From contig CM042020.1 of assembly GCA_023525975.1 (NCBI GenBank), positions 110,655,207 to 110,719,206 of the forward strand: a stretch of DNA of 64,000 nucleotides. The letters are read 5' to 3'. The translations under genes and the position numbers were made by a program. Of the stretch, positions 32,437 through 43,940 are shown piece after piece (position 1 is the stretch's first letter; every line of letters begins with the position of its first letter). Source of the stretch: Smallanthus sonchifolius. Its lineage: Eukaryota; Streptophyta; Magnoliopsida; Asterales; Asteraceae. The notes under the pieces were generated by a model. The model was not told the DNA's origin and did no database searches. It saw nothing but the letters and a program-made list of their open reading frames with translations.

Positions 32437-32958
32437 TGAAGACATGAACTAAACTTTGGGTCATATATGTAAATATTAGAAAGTCATATTTAGAGTCAAA
32501 AGTGTATTATTACGAAGTCTAGGCCTCTAGGGGTTAGGATGTAAATGATCAAAAGTCAAAAGTTGTGTCGTTCTCCTAAATGACGCATCGATTAGAATTT
32601 AGGACCGTTGGCCATTTGGTGCAATAGTAACCCCAAAACTTCCATAGTGGAGGTCTTGGGTTCGAATCCCGGCCACAGCAAAAAAGGGGGTATGTGGCCA
32701 GATCAGGGGGTTTACCTAGTTGGGGGTTCCTTCTGGAGTGGGCTGCCCTGGATGTTCTAGGTGTTGCCCCGGGGAAACCCAATTATCCTATAATATCTAG
32801 GTGTTGCCGTTAAAAAAAAGATTAGAATTTAGGGTTATATAATCCCCTTTCAAAACCGTATGTATTGTATCTGACGAATGTATTGACAAATTCTGAAATT
32901 CAAGCAAGTTTATCAAATTTCTTGTGTTTGTTCATCAATTGTCTTTGAATTACCAACA
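32437..32958 (+). repeat. 5' LTR of the TR-GAG element, with SINE insertion
   Basis: This is about 280 bp of LTR plus a 216-bp SINE and one 14-bp duplication. The 3' LTR at 38160-38178 shows the uninterrupted site. Confidence 0.8.
32604..32819 (+). mobile_element. tRNA-derived SINE, family b, copy 3
   Basis: The head is ttggccatttggtgcaatag and the B box is GGGTTCGAATCCCGG (32659-32673). The body ends gttgccgttaaaaaaaa. It is flanked by a perfect 14-bp duplication, gattagaatttagg (32590-32603 and 32820-32833). The other LTR of the same host element, at 38165-38178, has the same site once and empty. This is the best-proven SINE in the window and defines the family ends. Confidence 0.95.
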
Positions 32959-33840
32959 TTTGGTATCCGAGCACGTTAATCGATCCAAGGGAAGAAGAAA
33001 TCGAAGGCGATGTGTTGTTCCTGTGCAAGATTAATCGATTGATAGAAATAAAAATCCAAAACCGATTCTCTGTTGGAACGACAGTTTCTGTTAGCAAGTC
33101 TCAATCGATTTTGAATCATCCCGAATGTGACGTTCGCGGAACCTATGCATAAAGTCGATTGAAGAAATCACAGTGCAAGAAATTGAAGCAAGGAACAAAG
33201 GGCAACAACAATTGATTGAAAGGCAAGACTTAGGGCTCTAGTTGTTTTTCGCGAATTCATTCACTGAAGAAAAAAGTTCGCGTTGTCTTGTCGTGTCTCA
33301 GGTACGTTCTAAATTGAAATCTGGTTGTTAAATTAACAAGTTGTTATTACTACTCTTATCACTGGAAAACAAATTCAATACATGTTCGATTAAACGAAAC
33401 CAGTGATCAAATTTTTGCCCTCTTCGTATATCAAAACTTGCAATTGAGTTCCCATGTTCGCAATACAAGACCACTATGTGATATTGCTGTTAAAAAAAGG
33501 AAGCCAATCGAAGGTATTGGTAAGGGGCCGTTTTAAATTGAAAGAACAGAAGCAATATGTGGCATAATGTTGTCTGTTTTCTGCCCCTAAATTCGAAGTC
33601 AATTGAGGCGTATACGGGTATTGTGAAGATTACTTGACAATCAAAAGGATTGTGGGTTATTGCTATTTAACCTACTGATCAGAAAAGAAATCAATTAGAA
33701 GGGTTGATTAAATTGTTGTTCAAAATCAACAAAATTCAAAGGGGCTGTGATTTATGAGTATTGTTTTCAAAGTAAGGAAAAGAAAAGAATTTGAAAGGCA
33801 AGTTGAATCCTTAATCAATTAATGAAAGGCAAGGAAAATC

Positions 33841-34130
33841 TAGAACCATTTGTGGTTCTTGGCAAGTTAAACCGAACCTTTAAGGTTCATAGCAAGTCAA
33901 TACAAACCCTCGTGGTTTGTTTAGTAAGATCGAAACCAATACCGGTTTCAAATAGTAAGTCGAGCAATTATTTGTTCAAATAGCAAGTAAAGACCAAACT
34001 TTGGTCAAAGCAAGTTAAATCTGATCAGCAAGTAGGTCAGAACCTGATTAGCAAGTGGGGCAGGAGCATGTAAAATCTGATTAGCAAATCGGTCAGATTA
34101 GCAAGTTACCGCGCAATACATGATTAGCAA
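33841..34130 (+). repeat. Array of different short hairpins with a gcaagt spacer
   Basis: Six consecutive perfect or near-perfect hairpins lie at 33843-33858, 33874-33888, 33902-33920, 33932-33949, 33962-33977 and about 33992-34006. Stems are GAACCA, GAACCT, ACAAACC, GAAACC, GAGCAA (one G-T pair) and GACCAA. Each is followed by a (g/t)agcaagt- or tagtaagt-like spacer, with a period of about 30 bases. From 34018 on, CTGATYAGCAAGT...GTCAG units continue the pattern with the spacer in the loop. It lies in the untranslated leader of the TR-GAG element. Confidence 0.8.
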
Positions 34131-34248
34131 GTCGGTCAAGAGCACGCAAAACCTAGTTAGCAAGTTGGTCAGAAGCAAATAACAAGCAAGATATTTTTGA
34201 TCTTTTGAGCAAACAGCAAGAGCAAGAAACTGATCATCCGATCAGAAG

Positions 34249-37021
34249 TGTAACGGACCAAAATCGAAAATATAATGCTATTTGCCTAAAATAATAATAT
34301 AGGGGTAAAGGATGAATAAAACAAAGTGGAGGGCTTATTTTTAATGGGCATTTGAGCTAGTTTGGGTATAAAGGGTCATTTGAGCATGTCCAGGGACTTG
34401 ATGTGAAAAATCTGAATTAGTTGTTTTGACGTGGGGCAGGTCACGCAAATACACACACATATGTGTGTGTCGATTTTGTCAAGGATAAGAGAGGGAGAAG
34501 AGACTAGTTCAAGAATCAAAAATCTAGAAGTTGCATGAGAGATTAGAAGTATTTGATGGACTCACCTTCTTCTAATTACCAGGTATGCACCTCTTGATTC
34601 TCCATTCTTGGTGTTCTTGGTGAATTTTGGTAAAAATCAAGTTTGAGACTGAATTGATGGTTGATTATGGTTATTAACTTGTTATCTAGCTTAGCTAAGG
34701 ATGTTGGGAGGTGATTAACATCCTAGAATCATCTAATTTAATGATTCAAGAATTAGGGTTCTTGAGGGTGATTTGGGGGTTTTCATTTGATTGATGTTTA
34801 AATGATAAATTGAGGTTGGGTTAGTGTCTAGATAGTTTATAGACACATTTTTATGAAAGAAACCTAATCCAATTTTATAAATTGAAATTTAGGGTTCTTG
34901 ATAACCCAAATGGGGGGTTTTCTAAATTAAGGGTTTTGAATGATGTTTGAAAAGAGTATGATGTTATGGTGTGTCTATGAACACTAAACCAAGTATAAAC
35001 CACAATTATAATGGATGAATTATAATGTTTATGTTGGGTGTTTTCCTTAACGGGTCAAAATGGGTTGAAAGGGTGAAGGGGGTGTTGGAGGTTTGATTAA
35101 GGTACTAATAACCAAACTAAGTTGGAATCTTGATTATTAGATCATGGAGGTGTGTTGGGGGTTAATTGGTGATCTTTGGATTACTAATTGTAAATGGGTG
35201 GTATAGGTAATCAATTGGCAAGGAAGCTAGCTTGGAGGATCAAGCGGGTCATGTTTAGCAAAGGTAAGTGTTTTGCACTTACTTAGTAATGATAGGAGTA
35301 TGTTATATATTCTTGATTGTTATTTGTATATGTAGTGATGTTTGTATGATCTTGTTGTATGCAAAGGTGGGGATTGAAATAGAGGTTTGAAGTCTTTGAT
35401 CTTCATAAAAGGAAAGGGAGGGGTTTGGGATCTTGAATCCCACATGTTGGTAAATTATGTATGAATTAATAAGTTGGATTTAGTAACCTCTGTGAACACT
35501 TGTTTGTATGTTAGGGTCGCTATTTGGACTCTAAGAACCCCATTCGTGGTAATTGGGGTTATGAACCTCACTTATGTTGTTATTGCTTGTAGTCTTGAAC
35601 TTTACTATACTTGTTGTTGTTTGAAGTCCTAGAAAGCAAAAGGAAAGGGAGGGGTTTGGGATCTTCGAATCTCACGTGTCGGTAAATACCGTATGGATTA
35701 TGAAAGATGAATAGAGGTCATGTGTGTACTCTTGTATGTTTTGTTAATGAGTCGGTAGTGAAGGCTAAAAGCCTCATCCAGTAATAATTTGAAGTCAAGA
35801 GCTTCACTAGTTGTCGTTTTGTGCTTACTTGGTAATAATATATGGTAGTGGTTACACGCAATATGTATATGCATTATGAATTGTCGTTTGACTTATGTGC
35901 ATTGCGTGTATGATATTAATTACGAGTGTATGGGTTGGATGTACATAGGGGGGGCGGATGGTAATTGAACTCTATAAATCTTATACATACGGATTATATT
36001 GAGTTCTAGGAACCTCACAAAGGTAAATATGAGTTGAGGTTTCGAGCCTCACAAGGGTGGTTGAATTTGAGGTCAAAGAACCTCACAAAAGTGTTGGTAT
36101 TTGAGGTTTAAGAACCTCACAAGGGTGGGTTTGAATTGTGGTCAAAAGAATCACACAAATATGGTTGGGAGTTTGAGATATAAGAATCTCACAAGGGAGT
36201 GAATAACTTGAGGTCTCGAACCTCACAAGGGTGCGTTGTCATCCAAAAAGCCTTGAGCTTTATAACCGGTAGTTTATTTAGTTTTAGTCAGTACTTGAAT
36301 TGTTGTTTGGTTGATTTGGATTCACAAGAATCCTCATGGAGTGTTAAAGAAGTGTTATATAACGTTTATAATGATAACATAATGTTGTAGGATCATTAGA
36401 ACGACCGGGGGTCGATTCGGAAGGGCTGAAATGCATTTAAAACGAAATTGGAGTGTGCAGACCTGATGGGTGGCGCATTATGCGCTGGGCCTGCGCATGA
36501 TGCGCTGAAAATCCACTGATTTGCGCTGAAATGTTTACAGAAAGTTTCGTTTGGACCCGAGTTAAGGCATAAACTTGTAAATGGTCCTAAAGGATGTCTA
36601 TCATTACTAATGGTTGTTTTGTTTGGGTGTTTTTAAGTAGTAAAAACTCCGGTCTAGTATCGGGTCATGTTTCAAGCTATGGATTCTCATTGGAAGATCT
36701 TCTGGTGCATCGGTTGTTTGTTTAAGCCTCCCTATGAGTGATTAAACCCTTTGGGTGTATGAGTGGGTGTAACTTAAGGGGTAAAACTTATATTTGGAAT
36801 TAGACATCATCTAAACATAGTTTAAGTAAAATGTCGTAGTTGACGAGTTGTTTTGAAACTCATTGTTGATTTTGGGGATCTCGGTCGGTCATTTTAAACC
36901 CAATCACGTTGATGTCATTTCAATGTTGTTAATATGTGTTGTTATGTCAAAAAGCGTGTCATGGGACCTAATTCCGTTGTGTTTTAAAAGTTAAAATTGG
37001 TCGATAATTTTGGGTGTTACA
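34249..37021 (+). mobile_element. Solo LTR (2.8 kb) inserted in the TR-GAG leader
   Basis: It starts TGTAACGGACCAAAATCG and ends TTTTGGGTGTTACA. It is flanked by a perfect 5-bp duplication, agaag (34244-34248 and 37022-37026). No primer binding site, coding region or second LTR is present, so it is a solo LTR left by recombination of a gypsy-type element. Inside, from about 35990 to 36240, the phrase gaggt(c/t)...gaacctcacaagggtg is repeated about seven times. Two long similar segments (about 35400-35460 and 35640-35700) share aggaaagggaggggtttggg. Confidence 0.9.
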
Positions 37022-37129
37022 AGAAGCAAGTCAACAAGAAGAAAATTTATGCAAATTTTAGAAAGCAAGCAAGCGTGGCAGACAAAGAAGATAACAAGCA
37101 TGATAACGTATGAAACAATACATCAATTC

Positions 37130-37894
37130 ATGAGCAAGGAAATCTTTCACTTCAATGTCCCAAACTGAATGAAACCAATTATACCACTTGGGCATTGTTG
37201 ATGGAAACAATTTTGAAGGCCTATGACCTTTGGGAAACGATTTATGTTAAAGAAAAAATTGATGAAAAGACAGTGCATACAACGAAGGCAATGATCTTCC
37301 AAACATTGCCTCAGGATGTATTAATGCAAGTTGCACAGTCCTTGACTGCAAAGAAAGCTTGGGACTCAATCAAAGTCAAATATCTTGGAGCCGATCTAGT
37401 TCAGAAAACACGTTTACAAACTTTAAGGAGTGAATTAGAGGCTTTGAGAATGAATACAAATGAAACAGTAAGTGATTTTGTAGGAAAGTTAAGCAGTATA
37501 AAATCGAAGTTCAAAAGCCTCGGTAGTACTCTGAAAGATAAGGTACTTGTAAGAAAACTGCTTAACTCGGTTCCAAAGAAGTTTCTACCAATCGTGGCAA
37601 TTATCGAGCAATATCAAGAAAATTGACGCAATGCCATTTGAAGAAGCCGTTGGAAGAATAATAGCCTTTGAAGAACGTGTTAAAGATCAAGATGAACTAG
37701 AGATAAATCAACACAACAAACTTCTAATAGCAAGTTCAAGCAGTCAAGGTCATGGTAGAAGACGAGGAAGAAACTTTAGCAAAAGAGAAAGTGGACATGA
37801 AAAAGGCATGGGTCAAGGAAATACAGATAAAAGCAAGTTCAGGTGGTATGAATGTGGTAAACTCAGTCACTTTGCAAATGAATGCACCAAATGA
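37130..37894 (+). pseudogene. Gag of the TR-GAG element (UBN2-type), broken
   Basis: It starts MSKEIFHFNV at 37130. A 1-base loss near 37163 shifts the frame into LNETNYTTWALLMETILKAY, the conserved copia Gag start. The UBN2 core (KAWDSIKVKYLGAD, TLRSELEALRMN) runs to 37620. A 1-base gain near 37620 causes a stop, and the frame resumes at AMPFEEAVGRI. The zinc knuckle at 37850 reads WYECGKLSHFANEC, so the first zinc-binding Cys is replaced by Trp. This protein would have packaged element RNA. It now needs several repairs and probably depends on Gag supplied by relatives, if it moves at all. Confidence 0.75.
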
Positions 37895-38020
37895 AAGTAC
37901 AAGGAGAAAGACAAGCAGTAAGAATCTAATCTCATCTATGATGAAGAACCAACACTTCTGTAAAAATCAACTCAAGCAAGAAGAAGACCTTCCTTGAACT
38001 AGTTTAGTTTAAAAGGAGAA

Positions 38021-38301
38021 TGAAGACATAAACTAAACTTTGGGTCATATATGTAAATATTAGAAAGTCATATTTAGAGTCAAAAGTGTATTATTATGAA
38101 GTCTAGGGTTAGGATGTAAATTATCAAAAGTCAAAAGTTGTGTCGTTCTCCTGAACAACGCATCGATTAGAATTTAGGCAAGTTTATCAAATTTCTTATG
38201 TCTCTGAATTGTATCTAACGAATGTATTGAACAAATTCCAAAATTCAAGCAAGTTTATCAATTTTCTTATGTTCATCAATTTTGTCTCTGAATTACCAAC
38301 A
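38021..38301 (+). repeat. 3' LTR of the TR-GAG element
   Basis: This 281-bp LTR is preceded by the polypurine tract aaaaggaga. It preserves the empty SINE site. A short internal segment, caagtttatcaaatttctta, is repeated within it. Confidence 0.8.
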
Positions 38302-39209
38302 CAAAAACCATTTACATCATATAAACCATGAACTTAACCAAGGAAAAAAAAGCTAATAAGACATTTACAAATGCGAAGAAGCTAAAATGCATGAAATTTT
38401 CACATTCAAACCATCAAGCTCTATGACAAAACGATAGGTCACATACATATTGTTTAAAAGTCTAAAATTATACAAATAACAATTTGCTAGATCGGTGAAT
38501 TACTAATCATGGACAGTTAATTCATTGGTCCACACAGTCACACAGTCATGTACGAGAAATGGAGCAAGTGTTACAACTTGCATGTGTGGCATGAAAAGTC
38601 TCTTTATTATTTTTTAATCACTTTGTTTCATATATATGTGAAAACAAACAGCCCATAAGCAACAATATCTTTTAGGCTCAGTGATATATATAAAATTATT
38701 AAAACCTTCAAAACTCATCCCCTCAACTTCAAAACTCACCCCTTAACTTTGTAAAATTTCACATTAACCCTCTAAAAGTTTTAAATTTTTAAAACCGAAT
38801 GAAAAACATCGTTACCATTATATAACCATCTCTTATCTATGTTTCGATATCCACAATCGAGTTGCCGTAACCCCATACGTTTCGTTTATGTATTTAGCCA
38901 CGTTTCTTTTTTTTCCTTAGCCACGTTAAGTCACCGTCTCACCCGTTTGGATCTCCACAACCGACTCGCCGTAACTTCATAAGTTTCTTACATGTAATTA
39001 ACTATAATTTTTTTTATGCTTAGCCATGTTAATGTTATCGCCTTAACCGTTTAAGGTCCGTCTCCCGTCGTAGAGCGCGGGGCAAAATTCCTAGTTATAG
39101 ACATTAATCCATTATTTGACCAACTACCTTTTGTTCATGTCCATGTCAATGTCAATGTCAATGTCACGTGACATGATAAAATTTAAAACTTTAGTATCTA
39201 TAGCCTAAT
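38302..39209. other. Intergenic DNA with a possible Helitron 3' end
   Basis: There is no gene. At 39061-39094 a GC hairpin (CCCG...CGGG) is followed by gcaaaattcCTAG|T, as expected of a Helitron 3' terminus on the plus strand. The matching 5' end is not evident. A short run of tcaatg repeats lies at 39146-39166. Confidence 0.4.
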
Positions 39210-39515
39210 AAGGGTGGAGGGAGTGGTTCCACGGGCTCCTCACGGGTTGTATGGGTTCCATGGGCTATACCGTCGCAAGTGGTTAGGGCTTGGCGAGGGC
39301 TTTTCCACACGGGTAGTACTACCCGTTCAAACCCGTGGAGATAGAGAGAGAGCACATTAAGGGAATTTAATTGGGTAAAATTAAAAAAATTTAAGTGCCT
39401 AATGGGTACCACACCCTCCCCTTAAGGTTGGAGAGGTTTCAAAATGATAAAAATAACATGGCAAAATTTAATTGGATAAAATTAGAGGGTTCAATGAGTA
39501 CCACTCCTTCACCCT
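39210..39515. mobile_element. MITE-like element with ~20-bp inverted ends
   Basis: The left end AAGGGTGGAGGGAGTGGTTC (39210) pairs with the reverse of gagtaccactccttcaccct (39496-39515), with a few mismatches. There is no coding capacity. The GC-rich ends resemble Tourist/Harbinger-type MITEs. I cannot identify a clean 3-bp duplication. Confidence 0.45.
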
Positions 39516-39519
39516 GGTG

Positions 39520-41737
39520 AAACATCTTTTTATCCACGTGTTAGATAACTAGCACCTCCTATTCTATTTTTCCCGCCCATTCCACGTTATTTCCACAAGC
39601 GGATCTTATATGGATCCGAATTCCTGGACTTCACCCGATTGAGTTCCATGGTTCATCTTCAAGGTGAGTTTTTGAGGCTTTAACCTCTTTTGAATCCTTG
39701 ATTTTTAACCTTCTACCTTCTCAACCATCTAGATTCTTACTTCTTTTCTTACGTTTTCTGTATTAGGTAAGGATCGATCGGTCTATCCCTCTTAAACAAG
39801 CTTTTCTCAGGTAAATCTACATCCAGATCTATGATTCTTATTTGCTTCACTATTGTTTGTTATTGTGTACTTGTTATAAAAATCAAACGAAGTAATCAGA
39901 GGTTAATCAGTGCGAGGGTTTCAGAAGAGACGGAATCTGTCGAATTCGATCAAATCGGTGCTTGATTTTGATCGTGTTGAGAATCAACAGTCTTCTGATT
40001 CGAAAGTGAAGGTCTGATTTTGATTTTGTTGTTTCAATTGATAATTTGCAGATCATTTTTTAATTCCATTCTATAGAGATAAATTGATTTGTGTGTTTTT
40101 TTTAAATTGAGAGTTGACTAAACTGAAAATGATGTTCATTATTTCATCCTGAAATATATTAACAGTTTTTTTCATCCAAACACTCAAAAGTAGTTATATG
40201 CTTTTGAAAAATGAAATAAATAGATAAGTTGTTTATATAAGCTGTTATAGTTGACTAACTAATAACTATAATGCTAGCTTTTGGTGAATGTGTTAAAATA
40301 ACTTTTCGTTTACATTTTATAGTCAAATTTGTCTTATAAGTCGAATTATGCCTGATAATAAGCACCAAAAGTAAGACCTAAGTTATTAATGTTTATGATC
40401 AAGTGGCCTTTAACCTAATGATATCAGTTCATCTCTACAAACTCTTGTGGATTCAAGTATACTAATTCCTTGCAGACATCAGCTTATCAGTTTGTTTACG
40501 GTTTCGAAAACGTAGCAATGTTTATAGACTATAAACTTAAAGGGTATGTTTGGCACATAGGAGCTTTGAAAGAGCTTTGGATGACATAGCTCTAGCTTTT
40601 ATTTTGAAAAAATCAAGCTACTCAAAGTAACTTTCAAGAAAAAAAAGGAGCTTTTGTGAACAATTTACCTAGATACCCTTTTCACAATAATCATTTATCT
40701 AACAAGTAATCACTTTCATTTACACTTTTATTGAAGTTCAGATAAACAAAACATATGATTTCTTCTGTTATACAAAACACTTTTATTTTGCTCAAGAAAG
40801 ATGTCTACTTTCCATATGTATTTTCAAAATATGCATTGGAAAATGATTATGGGATTCCACCTATGAACTTTGTAGCATACTCTGTTATCATATCTTTGTG
40901 GTGAAACTTCATGCTGAGGTAAGAGCCTTATTTTCTGCAGATCTTTGGGCCTACATTAAGTTTCTTGAGGTGGCAACTTGGGTGGGTTGAATAACGGTTC
41001 AAAATGGGTGCATGTTAAGACATATTGTTTTTTAGTATGCACCTGGTTGAGTCGAGTTGACTCACTATAAACATTGCTTTGGAAGATTATTTCTTGCATA
41101 GACTTGAGACAATGAAACAATTTTTTTGAAACGGGCAATGAAAAGCTAAAACGTTTTTTTTTCTTTTTTTATCTGTTTGCAGAGTCAAACTATTGGTAAG
41201 TACGGTAAGTATTTTCACCTTGATTTTGGTTAGAATATAAAAGATTTTGATAATTTAATGCGTGTGTAATTCATGTCAGATAATATCTAATATTGATAGT
41301 TGTTTTTGCATATTATATTTTGTTGGCAATGATAATTAGTCGGTTTATTTTTTAACGGGTTTCACATTTTTTTGGCCGTAGTTGATAGGTGCTAACGGGT
41401 CAAGTTGTAGATCGTCAGGTGGGGGTGAGCATGCAACTTGGGTTTCGTTAGTGACAGGTGGTAGCGGGTCTTGCGGATGGTAGGATAACGGGTTAGATTG
41501 CAAGGGTCAAATTACATTGCATGTTTCACTCTATTTATTGAGCTTGTTTTTCATAACAGGTCAAATTGCAAGTTGTATAAAGATCTATTTAGAGATTTGA
41601 GAATTGTAATTTCAATTTTTATTATTGTATTTTAATGTAATGTAGTTTTTATTTTCAGTTATAAAAAATATATATATTTTATAATTATATCGTTTTTTAT
41701 TATTCCAACCCGTGTAGTACACGGGTCTCTAACCTAG
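39520..41737 (+). mobile_element. Helitron, left end uncertain
   Basis: The right end is typical. A perfect 8-bp hairpin (ACCCGTGT-AGT-ACACGGGT, 41709-41727) is followed by ctctaacCTAG at 41734-41737, then T. Near 39534-39590 the words ccacgtgtt, cacctcctattc and tttttcccgccc match the 5' region of the small Helitron at 51389-51821, so both may belong to one family. The 5' TC terminus is not clearly preserved. The interior has exon/intron-like 5' leader sequence (donor-like ggtgag near 39660 and ggtaaa near 39810) but no recognisable protein. Confidence 0.55.
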
Positions 41738-42245
41738 TATTAATATAAAAGAGTTCTCTCGAGCCGGGGGTATCTCTGGGTGTAGTCTCTATACTCTAAA
41801 CTGAATTCATCCTATTCTTTCCAGACCCTACTTTTTGAGTGATATTTTACTGGGTATATTTTTTTAATATAAAAAATTCAGTTTGCTACACATAATTATG
41901 CTACATAAGTTAGGTTAATGATGAACTAAACATTATACAATCATATTATTTATCGTCTTGTGTGCGATTGTGTACTATTTGTGTGCGGTCTATTCCATAC
42001 GTTTATAAAACTTAAAACACACAAATCTACACCCGGTACACATCCAACATTATAACAATGATCAACCATTTAGTTTGTAACTGAAAAAGTTCTATAAACT
42101 ATATTTTAAAAGTTCATTATTCAATCGATTTTGATCCCGATCTCAATATCTAACGATTATATTTTTTCTAGTTAGTTTTATATATGTGTTTGTTTGAGTC
42201 AACAAGTGTAGTGAGTTTATTTGCATTCAGGAGAATTCAATCAAA
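41738..42245. other. Intergenic DNA with a decayed SINE
   Basis: At about 41750-41850, reversed, phrases such as agtagggtctgg and cacccagagatacccccggctc match the Au-like SINE body at 3818-3925. Nothing else is seen. Confidence 0.4.
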
Positions 42246-42263
42246 CATTTCAAAATCCCATAT

Positions 42264-42396
42264 TTTTTTTAACGGCAAATCTACCCTACTTTTAGTTCTA
42301 AATTACACCAAATAATTGATCAATGTCTGTGTTTGAACTCACGACCTCCCATCTAAGAAGCAAGAGCCTCTACCAAGTGGGCTAGTCCCACATTGG
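42264..42396 (-). mobile_element. tRNA-derived SINE, family c
   Basis: This is a 133-bp insertion between perfect 18-bp direct repeats, catttcaaaatcccatat (42246-42263 and 42397-42414). On the minus strand the head has an A-box-like AGCCCACTTGGTAGAGG and the B-box-like GTGAGTTCAAACAC. The tail is an A-run. Its 3' end (tttgccgttaaaaaaaa) resembles that of family b, so both may use the same partner LINE. Confidence 0.9.
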
Positions 42397-42414
42397 CATT
42401 TCAAAATCCCATAT

Positions 42415-42981
42415 AATTGCAGACAATGGTTGGTATTCCCCTCCTTTCATGCTGACCAATTCAAAATGAAACATTTAGTCAAACTTCATCAAGAAGGACC
42501 CACGATCTTTCAAAAAGAACACCAACCCCCAGTTAATTGTTGGTTTAAGTGCATGTACAAATGCAGGCAGCATCAAATCAAAAGAAAAAAGGATGATCAC
42601 AAATCACACTTCTTCAACCATTGGTGTCACCTCTCATAACTCCATCAAGGTCACAAGACCTTTATTTGTCTATTTCAACACCAATAATACATGCAACGAC
42701 ACCGATATATAGATAGAGGGATGTTCAACTACAAAGTCACTTTTGTCTAAAAAGTGTAGGAAGCAACGTTTGATCAAACTAATCTAATGACTAATATTGA
42801 TTTAAAACTTAACTAATGATTAAAAGGGTAAAATAGAGATTTTGTTCTTGTGTTTCATTTCCTTTTTATTAAATATTAGTTCCATTATATTTTTTAAACT
42901 CAGATAACTTTTTTACACAGTATTCTTTTTTTTTAAGTTACACCATTAAATTGACCATTTTTTATCTTTAATTTAAGTATT

Positions 42982-43013
<32 letters not shown>

Positions 43014-43309
43014 AATATTTATGTGATAATCATGATAACCACTCTCAAATATAGTGTTACGTATATGTAACAATTATCATTATGTTAATGTTACATATAT
43101 GTAAACACTATGCGTCACGTATATGTAACATCATTTGGTACGTATACGTAAGACTAATCATTTCTGTATTTACGTTCAAAATATTTATTCAAGATACTTA
43201 AATACTATTTTAACAACTAAAAGAAAAAAATAATTTACAAATTATGTGATTGTTTTATATTGGTTGACACGTTTATCATATAAAAAGTTGGTTAGTATTT
43301 GAACCCTTC

Positions 43310-43312
<3 letters not shown>
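42415..43312. other. Intergenic DNA, no supported gene
   Basis: The 69-codon frame at 42430 starts right after the SINE and has no family resemblance. A short TA tract lies at 42981-43006. Confidence 0.4.

Positions 43313-43404
<92 letters not shown>
43313..43404. repeat. AT microsatellite, about 46 units
   Basis: An uninterrupted (AT)n tract. It borders the MITE that starts at 43406. The Ile-Tyr frames over it on both strands are artefacts. Confidence 0.95.
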
Positions 43405-43405
<1 letters not shown>

Positions 43406-43407
<2 letters not shown>

Positions 43408-43918
43408 GGACGGTTCCACTAAAAAGTGGTTTTTTGCTAAGAAATACTAAAAAGTGGGTCAAACGAACTCCGATTGGGCTCATTCTAGCGGCGTTGGAAC
43501 CATCTCATCGAACCCTAACCCGGACCCAAAAACCTAAACCCCCTCCACCCGCACCCCCAAAAACCTAAACCCCCTCTCCAACCCTACCTCGAAAAGCCTA
43601 AAACCACCACCCCACCCCCAAAAACCTAAACCCACCTCCAAAAACCTAAACCCCCCACCCCCATCCCACAAAAAAAACCTAAATCATAAAATCTAAACCC
43701 TAAAAGCTAAACCCTAAGGCTAAACCATAAGGCTAAAATTCAAACATAAAATCTAAACCTTAAAAGCTAAACCCTAAAAGCTAAGATGGTATAGTTCGAC
43801 GAGGCGGTTTCGACGACGCTAAAATTAGCTCAATCGGAGTTCGTTTGATATCGTTTCTTAAGGTTTTTGTTATTTATTAGATTTTTTAGCGAAAAACTAC
43901 TTCATATTTGATTCTCCC
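43406..43918. mobile_element. Micron-like MITE seated in TA repeats, copy 1
   Basis: The ends are imperfect inverted repeats of about 100 bp: the left contains tcaaacgaactccgattggg (43453-43472) and the right contains its reverse form near 43828-43850, with GGGGACGG and ATTCTCCC termini. TA microsatellites abut both sides (43313-43404 and 43919-43940). The interior is C-rich, with aaaaacctaaacccc and aaaccctaa words. It is non-coding. Confidence 0.7.
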
Positions 43919-43940
43919 TATATATATATATATATATATA

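Larger units (their letters stand above)
32437..38301 (+). mobile_element. Non-autonomous copia-type element with only gag (TR-GAG type)
   Basis: LTRs at 32437-32958 and 38021-38301 (TGAAGACAT... to ...TTACCAACA) flank an internal region with a primer binding site (tttggtatccgagc, 32959), a repeat-rich leader, a gag with UBN2-type and zinc-knuckle sequence, and a polypurine tract (aaaaggaga). No protease, integrase or reverse transcriptase is present. Removing the solo LTR (34249-37021) and the SINE leaves about 2.9 kb. Flanking A-rich bases (aaaaa and caaaa) give only an uncertain target duplication. Confidence 0.75.

Noticed and set aside
39191..39412. 73-codon frame
   Set aside because: Lies within the MITE-like sequence; chance.
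40540..40680. Possible MITE starting gggtatgtttggcac
   Set aside because: The word resembles known hAT-MITE starts, but I found no matching inverted end or duplication.
42430..42639. 69-codon frame next to a SINE
   Set aside because: Lys/His-rich, no homology recognised, no splice or promoter context.
43292..43568. Ile-Tyr repeat proteins on both strands
   Set aside because: Pure translation of the AT microsatellite.
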